A stretch of 30,732 nt of DNA from NCBI GenBank assembly GCA_964411675.1, contig CAYPLR010000021.1, positions 1 through 30,732 of the forward strand, read 5' to 3'. Shown here one piece after another: positions 7,701 through 15,152 of the stretch (the first letter of the stretch is position 1; each line of letters opens with the position of its first letter). The notes beneath the pieces were generated by a model. That model did not search any database. It saw only the letters and a list, made by a program, of their open reading frames with translations, and had not been told where the DNA came from. A program made the position numbers and the translations under genes. Origin of the DNA: JAAYBG01 sp964411675. GTDB lineage: Bacteria > Bacillota_I > Bacilli_A > ML615J-28 > CAG-698.

Positions 7701-9446
7701 ATGTTTAAAATATTTCGTGATTTAAACTGGTTTATTAAAAGACACTGGTTTAAATATTTGCTCATAATCTTATTAACAATTTTGTTTACTTATTCGGTGA
7801 CACTACCTGCCCAATATTTAGGCGATGTCATCGATAAGATTGATCGAAAAACAATTGATCGAGATTATGTAATCTATATTTTTATTGTCATGGCAGTTGT
7901 TGGAGTTGTGATTTATCTGTCAGGGGCTTTAAAAAGATATTATACGGGTAGTTTAACTCATAAATTATTTTATAATTTACGATACAATTTTTTAACTACT
8001 CTTTTCAAACAAGATGCTGATTTTTTTGAGGAGATTTATGCAGGCGATTTAATCAGTAGAGCAACTAGTGATGTAGGTACCGTATCACGAGTATCGACTC
8101 ATATGGTCTTTGCATTATTTGATACCATAATGATGCTCATTATTTCTTCAATCAGAATGATTACTTTAAATTTAAACTTAACATTACTTGCGGTGATACC
8201 CTTACCCATCATCTTTTTAATTGTCATTATCTTAAGACCAAAAATTTCTCAAAATTGGAGAAAGGTAAGAGCTCAAGTTGGACATTTAAACAATCAAGTA
8301 ATGGAAAGTGTTTCGGGAGCAAAACTCGTTCGAGGGTTTGTGAAAGAAAAAGAAGATGAGAAAAAGCTATCTGATAGTGCTACCTTGGCTTATAAAATAG
8401 AACGTAAATCGGTCTTACTACGATCAGTATTTATGCCAAGTTTTCGAATTGTTACTTTAATTAGTATGGGAATTGCCATTGCCTATGGTTCTTATTTGAT
8501 TATTCATCAAATGAATTTCACCGTGGGGAATTTAATCTCTTTCAATCTTTATTTAGGAATGTTCTCATCACCCTTATTTCAACTAGGGAATCAAATTACT
8601 TTTATTGCACAAAGTGGTGTTTCCTTTGATCGTATTAATGAAGTATTGGATGCAAAACCAACCATTAAAGATAAAGAATGCGCAAAAGACTTGGTAAACA
8701 TCCAAAAAATTGAGTACCGCGATGTATCTTTCAAGTATCCAAAAGATCAAAATTATTCGATTGAAGATATTAATTTAAAGATTGAAAAAGGAAAAACACT
8801 AGGAATTGTTGGAAAAACTGGTAGTGGTAAGTCCACATTAATTCGTCAATTGCTTCGACAATTTCCAATTACTTCAGGAGACATCTTTATTAATGATAAA
8901 CCAATTAATCGTTATAAAAAAGAATCGATTCGCTTCAACATCGCTTATGTTCCTCAAGAGCATATGCTATTTTCACGAACTGTGTTAGACAATGTAAAGC
9001 TGGGAATATCTTCAGCAACCATATATTCGATTGATGAAGTGATAAAAATGGCTGATTTTGAGAAAGATTTACTGTTTCTACATGATGGTTTAGATACTAT
9101 GGTGGGTGAAGCAGGGGTTACCTTGTCTGGTGGCCAAAAGCAAAGACTATCGATTGCTAGAGCCCTCCTTCGTAATAGTGATGTGATTATCTTAGATGAT
9201 TCCCTAAGTGCAGTAGATGGCATGACAGAATCAAATATTTTACGCAACTTAAAAGACTTCTGTGCAGAGCAAATGAAAATTATTATCGCTCATCGTTTAA
9301 CAGCAGTAGAAAGCGCTGATGAAATCATTGTCATGGATGGAGGAAAAATTGTTGAACGAGGAACGCATCAACAATTGATGGAACAGAAAAAATGGTATTA
9401 TGAGCAATATCTAATCCAAGAAATGGAGGACGATCATGCAAAATAA
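7701..9446 (+). CDS. Heterodimeric ABC exporter, BmrC/YheI-like half
   Basis: A 581-aa half-transporter: a six-helix type IV exporter domain (about 15-310) followed by an ATPase domain. Visible motifs are Walker A GKTGSGKS (371-378), Q-loop Gln419, signature LSGGQ (475-479), Walker B ending ILDD (Asp499-Asp500) and H-loop His531. The catalytic Glu after Walker B is Asp500, as in the degenerate site of heterodimeric exporters such as BmrCD and LmrCD. It therefore pairs with the next gene, which carries the active Walker B and a degenerate signature. The two genes overlap by 11 bp and are translationally coupled. The likely role is export of drugs, lipids or peptides; the substrate cannot be told from sequence. 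Confidence 0.92.
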   Translation: MFKIFRDLNWFIKRHWFKYLLIILLTILFTYSVTLPAQYLGDVIDKIDRKTIDRDYVIYIFIVMAVVGVVIYLSGALKRYYTGSLTHKLFYNLRYNFLTTLFKQDADFFEEIYAGDLISRATSDVGTVSRVSTHMVFALFDTIMMLIISSIRMITLNLNLTLLAVIPLPIIFLIVIILRPKISQNWRKVRAQVGHLNNQVMESVSGAKLVRGFVKEKEDEKKLSDSATLAYKIERKSVLLRSVFMPSFRIVTLISMGIAIAYGSYLIIHQMNFTVGNLISFNLYLGMFSSPLFQLGNQITFIAQSGVSFDRINEVLDAKPTIKDKECAKDLVNIQKIEYRDVSFKYPKDQNYSIEDINLKIEKGKTLGIVGKTGSGKSTLIRQLLRQFPITSGDIFINDKPINRYKKESIRFNIAYVPQEHMLFSRTVLDNVKLGISSATIYSIDEVIKMADFEKDLLFLHDGLDTMVGEAGVTLSGGQKQRLSIARALLRNSDVIILDDSLSAVDGMTESNILRNLKDFCAEQMKIIIAHRLTAVESADEIIVMDGGKIVERGTHQQLMEQKKWYYEQYLIQEMEDDHAK

Positions 9447-11484
9447 TAAAGAAAAACTTCCTTTAAAATATTCAACATGGACTATTTTAAAACGAGTATT
9501 TAAATATGCTTTAAAAAGCACTTCCATTCTTGCTGTTTCTATTATTTCTTTGATTATCTTTTCTATTCTAGAAATTTTTCAACCACTAATTATTAAGAAA
9601 ATTATTGATGATGAATTATCAGGAGTTCAAGCTGTTTGGGTAGAAACAACAACAGCAAACGAAGAAACCATTACCTATGGTGGCAAGTTCTATCAGAAAG
9701 AGGATGGAACACTAACGGGGGATCAATATACCTTACGTTATTTTGAAGTAGATGGAAAGGGTGAATATCTATTTATCTTTGCTTCATTAGCAGAAAAAGA
9801 TCATATAATTGGATATGAAGGAAACCAGATAATTGTCCAAACAGAAGATAATATACAAAAAAGATACGAGTATGATTCGCTAAGCCCGAATGATATGTTA
9901 TCATTTTATGGAAATTCCTCAGAAAAGATAGGCTATTGGTTGATGATCTATGCCATAGTAGCTGTCATCATTCTAATCTCACGATATATTGAAACAGTAA
10001 GTTTTACATCGGCTTCTATGAAATTAACTCTAGATATGAGAAAGAGTGCTTTTGATAAAGTAAATCGACTACCAATCTCCTATTTTGCAGGAGAACCTCA
10101 TGGAAAAACAGTCACTAAAATGATTTATGATTCAGAAGGAGTAAGAGGGCTATATGAAGTCATCTTCTCTATCTTTAGTGCAGTGATTTCTTTAGTTACC
10201 GTATATTTTGGATTGTTTGCTTTGGAACCAAAACTCGCATGGTTAACTTTCATTGCCTTTCCTTTATTATATGTTTGGTTAACAGTTTATCGAAAAGCAA
10301 TTAATAAACTAAACCAATTCATTCGGGAAATGAACTCACGAATCAATGGAAAAATGGCTGAATTTACCAATGGAGTTAGTATCATTCAAATTTTCAATCA
10401 AGAAAAGAATATGACTGAAGAATATGATGAAATGCTAACAATCAATTATAAAACAAAGATGAAACATCTTCGTATTAACACCCTGTTCGGTTATGACTTG
10501 TTGATTCTGATTCGTCGAATGTTAGTAGCTTTTGTCCTATTGTATTTTGGTTTGAAGTATTTTTCTCCAGAGGTCGCAGTGATTGGTACAACGATCTATG
10601 TTTATGTACAATATATTGAAAAACTAGTAAATCCAATTTCTGAAATTTTCTCTAACTTGAATTCGTTAGAAGATTCTTTGGTTTCAGCATCCCGTATCTT
10701 TGAATTTTTAGATGAAGAAGAAGATACTGGTTTGGGTGAAGTAACGGATCTAAAACTAAGTGGAGAGATAGAATTCAAAAATGTTACATTTAAATATGAA
10801 GAAGGTAAAAACGTCCTTGAAAACATTACGTTTAAAACAAACCCAGGTCAATTTATAGGTCTAGTAGGCCATACGGGAAGTGGAAAAACAACATTAATGA
10901 GTTTATTAGAGCGTTATTATGATTTAAAAGAAGGGCAAATATTGGTGGATGGTGTTGACTATCTATCTTATAGTAAACAAGATATTAGAAACAATATCGG
11001 AATCATCTTACAAGATGCAACCATCTTTGAAGGAACCATTAAGAGCAATATTGCATTTGGCTTAGAGGTTTCTGATGAAGAAGTTGAAGATATTTTACTC
11101 AAAATAGGAGCCAATAAATTTGTAAATGTTTATCCAAAAGGGATCCATACGGAGGTATCCTTTATGGGAGACAACCTTTCAACAGGAGAAAAGCAATTAA
11201 TTGCTTTTGCAAGAATCTTACTTCGTAATCCAAGTATTATTATCCTTGATGAGGCAACTGCGAATATTGATACGGAAACCGAAGTGATGATTCAAAAATC
11301 GTTGATGGTGCTATCGGAAAATAGAACGACCTTTGTTGTTGCTCATCGTCTTTCAACAATCCGTAATGCGGACATGATTTATGTGTTAGAAGATGGTAAA
11401 ATTGTTGAAAACGGAAACCATGAAGAGCTTTATCGCAAAAAGGGGAAATATCGAGCGATGTACGAAGCTCAATATAATAAATAA
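9436..11484 (+). CDS. Heterodimeric ABC exporter, BmrD/YheH-like half
   Basis: A 682-aa partner of the preceding half-transporter. About 100 residues (roughly 61-165) are inserted between the first and second membrane helices and would lie outside the cell. BmrD/YheH of Bacillus subtilis, of similar length, has such an extracellular domain at this position. ATPase motifs: Walker A GHTGSGKT (478-485), Gln526, degenerate signature LSTGE (581-585), intact Walker B with catalytic Glu606 (ILDEA) and H-loop His637. The heterodimer thus has one active site (this Walker A/B with the LSGGQ of the partner) and one degenerate site. Start ATG at 9436 with GGAGG ahead. Confidence 0.92.
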   Translation: MQNNKEKLPLKYSTWTILKRVFKYALKSTSILAVSIISLIIFSILEIFQPLIIKKIIDDELSGVQAVWVETTTANEETITYGGKFYQKEDGTLTGDQYTLRYFEVDGKGEYLFIFASLAEKDHIIGYEGNQIIVQTEDNIQKRYEYDSLSPNDMLSFYGNSSEKIGYWLMIYAIVAVIILISRYIETVSFTSASMKLTLDMRKSAFDKVNRLPISYFAGEPHGKTVTKMIYDSEGVRGLYEVIFSIFSAVISLVTVYFGLFALEPKLAWLTFIAFPLLYVWLTVYRKAINKLNQFIREMNSRINGKMAEFTNGVSIIQIFNQEKNMTEEYDEMLTINYKTKMKHLRINTLFGYDLLILIRRMLVAFVLLYFGLKYFSPEVAVIGTTIYVYVQYIEKLVNPISEIFSNLNSLEDSLVSASRIFEFLDEEEDTGLGEVTDLKLSGEIEFKNVTFKYEEGKNVLENITFKTNPGQFIGLVGHTGSGKTTLMSLLERYYDLKEGQILVDGVDYLSYSKQDIRNNIGIILQDATIFEGTIKSNIAFGLEVSDEEVEDILLKIGANKFVNVYPKGIHTEVSFMGDNLSTGEKQLIAFARILLRNPSIIILDEATANIDTETEVMIQKSLMVLSENRTTFVVAHRLSTIRNADMIYVLEDGKIVENGNHEELYRKKGKYRAMYEAQYNK

Positions 11485-11495
11485 GGAGGGGACTT

Positions 11496-12203
11496 ATGCC
11501 AGTTATTATTGAACAAATATTACAAGTCATCGGAGCTTTAATTGTTGGAGCTGCGGTTGGCTATGAAAGAGAAATTAAAAATAAACCAGCGGGATTTTTT
11601 ACTTTTACTTTAGTTTGTGTGGGTAGTTGTTTAATTGCTATCTTACAAAGGAATATTGTAAATGATGCTAGTGACCAAATATTAGCAAATCCTCTTTTGG
11701 CTGATGTTTTGAAGGTTGATCAAGGAAGAATTATTGCCCAAGTTGTCAGTGGTATTGGCTTTTTAGGTGCTGGTACCATTATTCACAATCGTGGTAATGT
11801 GAAAGGAATTACAACGGCAGCAATGCTATGGTTAGTTTCTGGATTAGGACTCATGATTGGAACTGGTGGAGTCAATAATTATATCGTTGCATCGGTAACT
11901 GCTGCTATTATCCTACCTGTTTCTTTTGTTACTCGTAAGCTTGGGGATAGTCTTGCTAGACATCGTAAAGTAAGAAGAATTAGAGTCATTTTTAAGGATG
12001 CATTTGAAAAGCAATTGTTTGATAATCTTGCTTCTCAAGGAGCAGTCATTCGTAAAACTTATTTGTTGAATAAGAGCGTTCAAGATGATGTTCATTTGAA
12101 GGAATCTATCATCTACTTTAGTATTGCAACCAATAGAACATTTGAGGATGTCCTAAATCAAATTTCAATGCAAGAGTATGTTATTGAAATATCAGAAGCA
12201 TAA
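11496..12203 (+). CDS. MgtC/SapB family membrane protein
   Basis: A 235-aa protein with an N-terminal MgtC domain of about four to five membrane helices and a soluble C-terminal domain of about 85 residues (from RKVRRIRVIF on). Family marks are GYEREIKNKPAG (about 22-33) and VSGIGFLGAGTI (84-95). MgtC proteins are tied to growth at low magnesium and to control of ATP synthase in some bacteria; the biochemical role here is not known. It starts 11 nt after the ABC gene with a strong AAGGAGGGG site, so it is probably the last protein gene of the pdp-ABC operon. Confidence 0.9.
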   Translation: MPVIIEQILQVIGALIVGAAVGYEREIKNKPAGFFTFTLVCVGSCLIAILQRNIVNDASDQILANPLLADVLKVDQGRIIAQVVSGIGFLGAGTIIHNRGNVKGITTAAMLWLVSGLGLMIGTGGVNNYIVASVTAAIILPVSFVTRKLGDSLARHRKVRRIRVIFKDAFEKQLFDNLASQGAVIRKTYLLNKSVQDDVHLKESIIYFSIATNRTFEDVLNQISMQEYVIEISEA

Positions 12204-12212
12204 ATAAAAAAA

Positions 12213-12253
12213 GTCTTGAATATTCATATTAATAATGCTATAATATTCAAGAC
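12213..12253. repeat. Perfect 12-bp inverted repeat enclosing the tRNA-Leu promoter
   Basis: GTCTTGAATATT (12213-12224) and AATATTCAAGAC (12242-12253) are perfect complements separated by 17 bp. Read leftward the hairpin is followed by seven Ts, as in an intrinsic terminator; read rightward it is followed by As. The arms contain the -35 box and the end of the -10 box of the tRNA promoter. Confidence 0.8.
12216..12244 (+). promoter_or_regulatory. Promoter of tRNA-Leu(CAA)
   Basis: TTGAAT (12216-12221), a 17-bp spacer and TATAAT (12239-12244) with an extended TGC. The tRNA begins 16 bp downstream, a distance typical of stable RNA genes. Confidence 0.8.
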
Positions 12254-12259
12254 AAAAAT

Positions 12260-12346
12260 GGCTTTGTGGTGAAATTGGTAGACGCGCTGGACTCAAAATC
12301 CAGTGGTAGCAATACCATGTCGGTTCGAGTCCGACCAGAGCCACCA
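12260..12346 (+). tRNA. tRNA-Leu (anticodon CAA)
   Basis: An 87-nt class II tRNA including an encoded CCA. The acceptor stem GGCTTTG pairs with CAGAGCC (one G-U) before discriminator A. The anticodon arm CTGGA-CTCAAAA-TCCAG gives anticodon CAA, reading TTG. A long variable arm (TGGTAGCAATACCA) and the T arm GTCGG-TTCGAGT-CCGAC complete the fold. Confidence 0.97.
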
Positions 12347-12357
12347 TTAAGAACGCT

Positions 12358-12405
12358 AACTTTGATACAAAAGCAAACGATGTTTGCTTAATATCAAAGT
12401 TTTTT
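12358..12405 (+). terminator. Nested hairpin terminator of tRNA-Leu(CAA)
   Basis: An outer stem AACTTTGATA/TATCAAAGTT encloses an inner stem AAGCAAAC/GTTTGCTT with a GAT loop, followed by TTTT. Probably the transcription stop or 3' processing signal of the tRNA. Confidence 0.75.
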
Positions 12406-12450
12406 ACATTAAATAGGCTTATTTTGAATGAAAATGAGCCAAAATAAGAG

Positions 12451-12497
12451 AAAAAGCTCTAAAATTTGTTGATGAAACGATTATTAGAGTTTTTTTG
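12451..12497 (+). terminator. Third hairpin of the tRNA-linked module
   Basis: AAAAAGCTCTAA pairs with TTAGAGTTTTTTT (one G-U), ending in a T run. In the other copy the G-U is a G-C pair, so the pairing is kept while the base differs. Confidence 0.55.
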
Positions 12498-12559
12498 TTG
12501 TTTTATAAGTTGCGCTTTTTAATTATAACAAAAGCTAGAATCGATTTTGTTATATGGCA

Positions 12560-12588
12560 TTGAAATTTCTCATGGCTTGTATTATAAT
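12560..12588 (+). promoter_or_regulatory. Promoter of the VOC protein gene
   Basis: TTGAAA (12560-12565), a 17-bp spacer and TATAAT (12583-12588). The predicted transcript has a leader of only a dozen or so bases that includes AAAGGG. Confidence 0.75.
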
Positions 12589-12607
12589 CAACTTATGAAA
12601 GGGTTTG

Positions 12608-13018
12608 ATGGTGATAATCATGAAACTAGATGGATTTGGGATATTTGTAAATAACATGGGGAAAATGATTGCCTTTTATCGTGATGTTTTAGGATTTGAA
12701 ATCAAAGAAGAAGAAACTACCTCCAATGTCTATTTGATGAAGGATGGAACGTTATTTTTGCTATATGGAAGAGATGATTTTGAAAAGATGACCCATCGTT
12801 CTTATGAATATGCAAAGGGTGTCCATGGTCATTTTGAAATTGCCTTATCTGTTTCCACTTTCCATGACGTTGATCAAGTTTACAAAGAAGTGACTGGGAA
12901 AGGGGGAGTTCCTATATTACCTCCTACCACTGAACCATGGGGTCAGAGAACATGCTATATCGCAGATCCTGAAGGAAATCTCATTGAAATCGGATCCTTT
13001 AATCCGGGAAAGGAATAA
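12608..13018 (+). CDS. VOC (glyoxalase/bleomycin-resistance) family protein
   Basis: A small cytoplasmic protein of the vicinal oxygen chelate fold, 136 aa from the ATG at 12608. The two beta-alpha-beta-beta-beta halves are visible: KLDGFGIFVNNMGKMIAFYRDVLGFEI in the first, and HFEIALSV...VYKEVTGKGG...WGQRTCYIADPEGNLIEIGSF in the second. The closing DPEGNLIEI is the family hallmark. Members are metalloenzymes (lyases, dioxygenases) or drug-binding proteins; I cannot tell which applies. An ATG at 12620 (MKLDG) is an alternative start, since both have SD-like sequence ahead. The nitroreductase remnant follows immediately. Confidence 0.88.
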   Translation: MVIIMKLDGFGIFVNNMGKMIAFYRDVLGFEIKEEETTSNVYLMKDGTLFLLYGRDDFEKMTHRSYEYAKGVHGHFEIALSVSTFHDVDQVYKEVTGKGGVPILPPTTEPWGQRTCYIADPEGNLIEIGSFNPGKE

Positions 13019-13022
13019 TTGT

Positions 13023-13547
13023 ATGGATTTTATATAGTTAACAAAGGCAAGATATTCGGTACGTAAGTTTAGTAGTGAACAAGTGAAGAAAGATGATTTA
13101 GAACTCATCCTAAAAGCAGGTCATTTAGCTCCCACTGCTTGTAATAAACAACCACAGCATATTATTGTCGTTGATACGACTGAAGGATTATCAAAACTTA
13201 AGAAATGCACAAGCTCCCATTTTGATTGTCCTTTAGCATTACTCGTGTGTTACGATAATACCAAGTGTTGGGTGAGAGAATTTGATGGAAAGAATAGTGG
13301 CGAAGTGGATGCTAGCATAGTTACCACCCATATGATGCTTGAAGCGGCATCCATTGGAGTAGGCTCTACATGGGTTATGCATTTTATCCCTGAAGCTGTT
13401 GTTGAAGAATTTAGTATTCCACCACACATCATTCCTGTTGCTATTTTAGTCATGGGATATCCTGCACCTGAAGCGCATCCTTCCTCATCACATAATAAAT
13501 ATAGAGATGAAAAGGAAATCATCCATTTTTACAAGCCCTCTAAATAA
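13023..13547 (+). pseudogene. Nitroreductase family protein, interrupted by an early amber stop
   Basis: From ATG 13023 the frame reads MDFI, then TAG (13035-13037), then LTKARYSVRKFSSEQVKKDD and on into a full nitroreductase domain ending at 13547. The residues before and after the stop fit the family start, in which R-x-S-x-R binds FMN phosphate. Downstream motifs such as LAPTACNKQPQHIIV and GSTWVMHF are intact. The only later in-frame start is a GTG at 13083 without a ribosome binding site, and it would lose the FMN-binding RYSVRKF. TAG ends other genes here, so recoding is unlikely. It is best read as a recent pseudogene or a sequencing error in a 174-codon gene. Confidence 0.75.
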
Positions 13548-13566
13548 TGGAAAGAAGGAATAATCT

Positions 13567-14496
13567 ATGAAGAAAACGCATTATCCCATTCATTCTGATT
13601 TTAAGCGACTAAGAAACCTCCATCCACCTCTTAATCGTTTGTTTCTTCGTCCCATGCAATGGAGCCTTGGGTTTCAGTTTCATCTTGAAAGAAAGACAAA
13701 AGAGTTTGATGTAAAAAGAATGACCATTCCAACCGCTCCTAATACCTCCATTAAAGCTCTTCTTTATAGCCCTAAAGAGATAAGTGAAGATGCTCCTTGC
13801 TTACTATATTGTCATGGCGGAGGTTTTGTTCTTCCTGCTTCCTTCTTTCACTTTTATTGGATTAAGAAATATGCGCGAGATGTTGGGTGTCATGTCTTAT
13901 TTGTGAATTATCGCTTAGCACCCCGTCACCCATATCCTGCTGCAATTCTTGATTGTTTTGGAAGCTTCAAATGGCTCTTAAACCATGCAAGCGAATTATC
14001 GATTGATCCAAACCGAATTGGAGTTGGTGGAGATAGCGCAGGAGGATGTCTTGCTGCGGTCATTACACAAATGGCTAAAGACGAAGGAATCCAGATGCCC
14101 TGCTTACAACTCTTGATCTACCCTGCAACAGGGGTGGATCGTCCCAGTGAATCGATGGATAAATATGTGGATACACCTATGTGTAACACTCGTGATATGG
14201 AAAAATATCACAGTTACTATTTAGAAAAGGCTAAAATCAATCACCCAATTTATTTGATGCCAACCACGGGAACATCCTTTGTTGGGTTTCCTCCGAGTTA
14301 TGTTGAAACGGCTGAATTTGATTGCTTGCGAGATCATGGTATCTTTTATGCAGAGAACCTAAAACGCGATGAAGTCGAAGTTGTTCTTAATAATACGGTT
14401 GGAACGGTTCATGGATTTGATGTTGCAATAAAAAGTGCAATTGTGAAGGAAGCAGTTATAAAAAGAATTGCATTTTTGAAAGAGCACTTTACATAA
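13567..14496 (+). CDS. Alpha/beta hydrolase, hormone-sensitive lipase (esterase) family
   Basis: A 309-aa esterase/lipase of the HSL (family IV) group. The oxyanion motif HGGGF is at about residue 83, the nucleophile Ser lies in GDSAGG (about 156-161), and the catalytic His in VHGFD near the end. The acid residue is probably the Asp in AEFDCLRDHG. No signal peptide is present, so it should act in the cytoplasm on short-chain esters. Start ATG at 13567 with AGAAGGA ahead, 19 nt after the broken nitroreductase gene, so the VOC, nitroreductase and esterase genes may form one operon. Confidence 0.9.
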   Translation: MKKTHYPIHSDFKRLRNLHPPLNRLFLRPMQWSLGFQFHLERKTKEFDVKRMTIPTAPNTSIKALLYSPKEISEDAPCLLYCHGGGFVLPASFFHFYWIKKYARDVGCHVLFVNYRLAPRHPYPAAILDCFGSFKWLLNHASELSIDPNRIGVGGDSAGGCLAAVITQMAKDEGIQMPCLQLLIYPATGVDRPSESMDKYVDTPMCNTRDMEKYHSYYLEKAKINHPIYLMPTTGTSFVGFPPSYVETAEFDCLRDHGIFYAENLKRDEVEVVLNNTVGTVHGFDVAIKSAIVKEAVIKRIAFLKEHFT

Positions 14497-14571
14497 ATGA
14501 TAAAGTTTTATAAAACATATTTAGGTCATATAAAGAAGAATTTGGTTACACAAAAATCTTCACATAATCGA

Positions 14572-14605
14572 AAAAGCTGTCCTTTTATAATAAAGGCCGG
14601 TTTTT
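14572..14605 (+). terminator. Probable terminator after the esterase gene
   Basis: AAAAGCTG-T-CCTTT pairs with AAAGG-C-CGGTTTTT, with one mismatch and two G-U pairs. The T run is part of the stem. Confidence 0.6.
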
Positions 14606-14675
14606 AAGTTAGTTTAACATGTTGGAATAAATTTATGTGATATTATGCGATGATGTTGTAAGTTTAGAAAACATA

Positions 14676-14721
14676 AAAAACCATACCCTTTGAGATATTA
14701 AACTCATTGAGTATGGTTTTT
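14676..14721. terminator. Hairpin with A/T flanks, possible bidirectional terminator
   Basis: AAAAACCATAC (14676-14686) pairs with GTATGGTTTTT (14711-14721). A short inner GAG/CTC helix is also possible. Confidence 0.5.
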
Positions 14722-15060
14722 ATTTTGGCTTGACTTAGTTCTATCCCTTATAGGGTTCATCTAATATCATACCTTTTTGTTTTTTACGGAAGATAGGGAG
14801 ATATTTCCTTTCGGCCAGAAACAATTTATATAGATAAGGATTAGAAGTGTCAATATTAGATGATTTTCTAGGTCTTTATATTTTGGTTATCAGATCAATC
14901 TCCAAAGTTCAGTTGATGAACAAACAACGACAACAATTTATTTTCATATAAAGGGACTGTAAATAATCCTATTTCAATTAAAAAAGCATGTTAACAAGTC
15001 CCTTTCCAACATAATTTTTAATACACCAAAAAGAGTTAATAATTTGTTTGGGGAAAATAA

Positions 15061-15096
15061 AAACTACCTTTATTAAGAAAACTAAAAAGGTAGTTT
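15061..15096 (-). terminator. Terminator of the leftward thiolase operon
   Basis: AAACTACCTTT and AAAGGTAGTTT form a perfect 11-bp stem. Read leftward it runs into TTTATTTT, as expected for an intrinsic terminator of the operon ending at 15153. Confidence 0.8.
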
Positions 15097-15107
15097 GTCA
15101 TCAACTT

Positions 15108-15130
15108 AAGTGTTCACAAAGTGAACACTT
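15108..15130 (+). terminator. Perfect 10-bp hairpin with rightward T tail
   Basis: AAGTGTTCAC (15108-15117) and GTGAACACTT (15121-15130) around AAA, followed on the plus strand by TTTGTTTT. It would stop rightward transcripts entering the operon and may also help leftward termination. Confidence 0.65.
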
Positions 15131-15152
15131 TTTGTTTTATATAAGAAATTGA

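Larger units (their letters stand above)
12351..12535 (+). repeat. tRNA-Leu-linked three-hairpin module, copy 1
   Basis: This stretch starts 4 nt after the CCA of tRNA-Leu(CAA) and recurs at 30344-30528 directly after tRNA-Leu(CAG). The first 54 nt differ at one base; the rest is roughly four fifths identical by eye, with balancing one-base indels. It holds three hairpins: a long nested one (12358-12401), a second at about 12417-12440 and a third at 12451-12497. No open reading frame is evident. Confidence 0.85.
14497..15152. other. Gene-free stretch of about 650 bp with several hairpins
   Basis: I find no convincing coding sequence. It contains a terminator-like hairpin at 14572-14605, a 10-11-bp stem at 14676-14721 (AAAACCATAC/GTATGGTTTT), a 9-bp inverted repeat with a loop of about 38 nt at 14950-15005 (AAAGGGACT/AGTCCCTTT), and two hairpins at 15061-15096 and 15108-15130. 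A frame of about 44 codons on the minus strand around 14755-14890 has no start or ribosome binding site and may be the remains of a gene. The stretch separates convergent transcription units and may be decayed mobile or coding DNA. Confidence 0.6.

Noticed and set aside
13035..13037. Amber codon recoded as an amino acid
   Set aside because: TAG ends the pdp gene and the flavodoxin-fold gene, so it is a normal stop in this genome.
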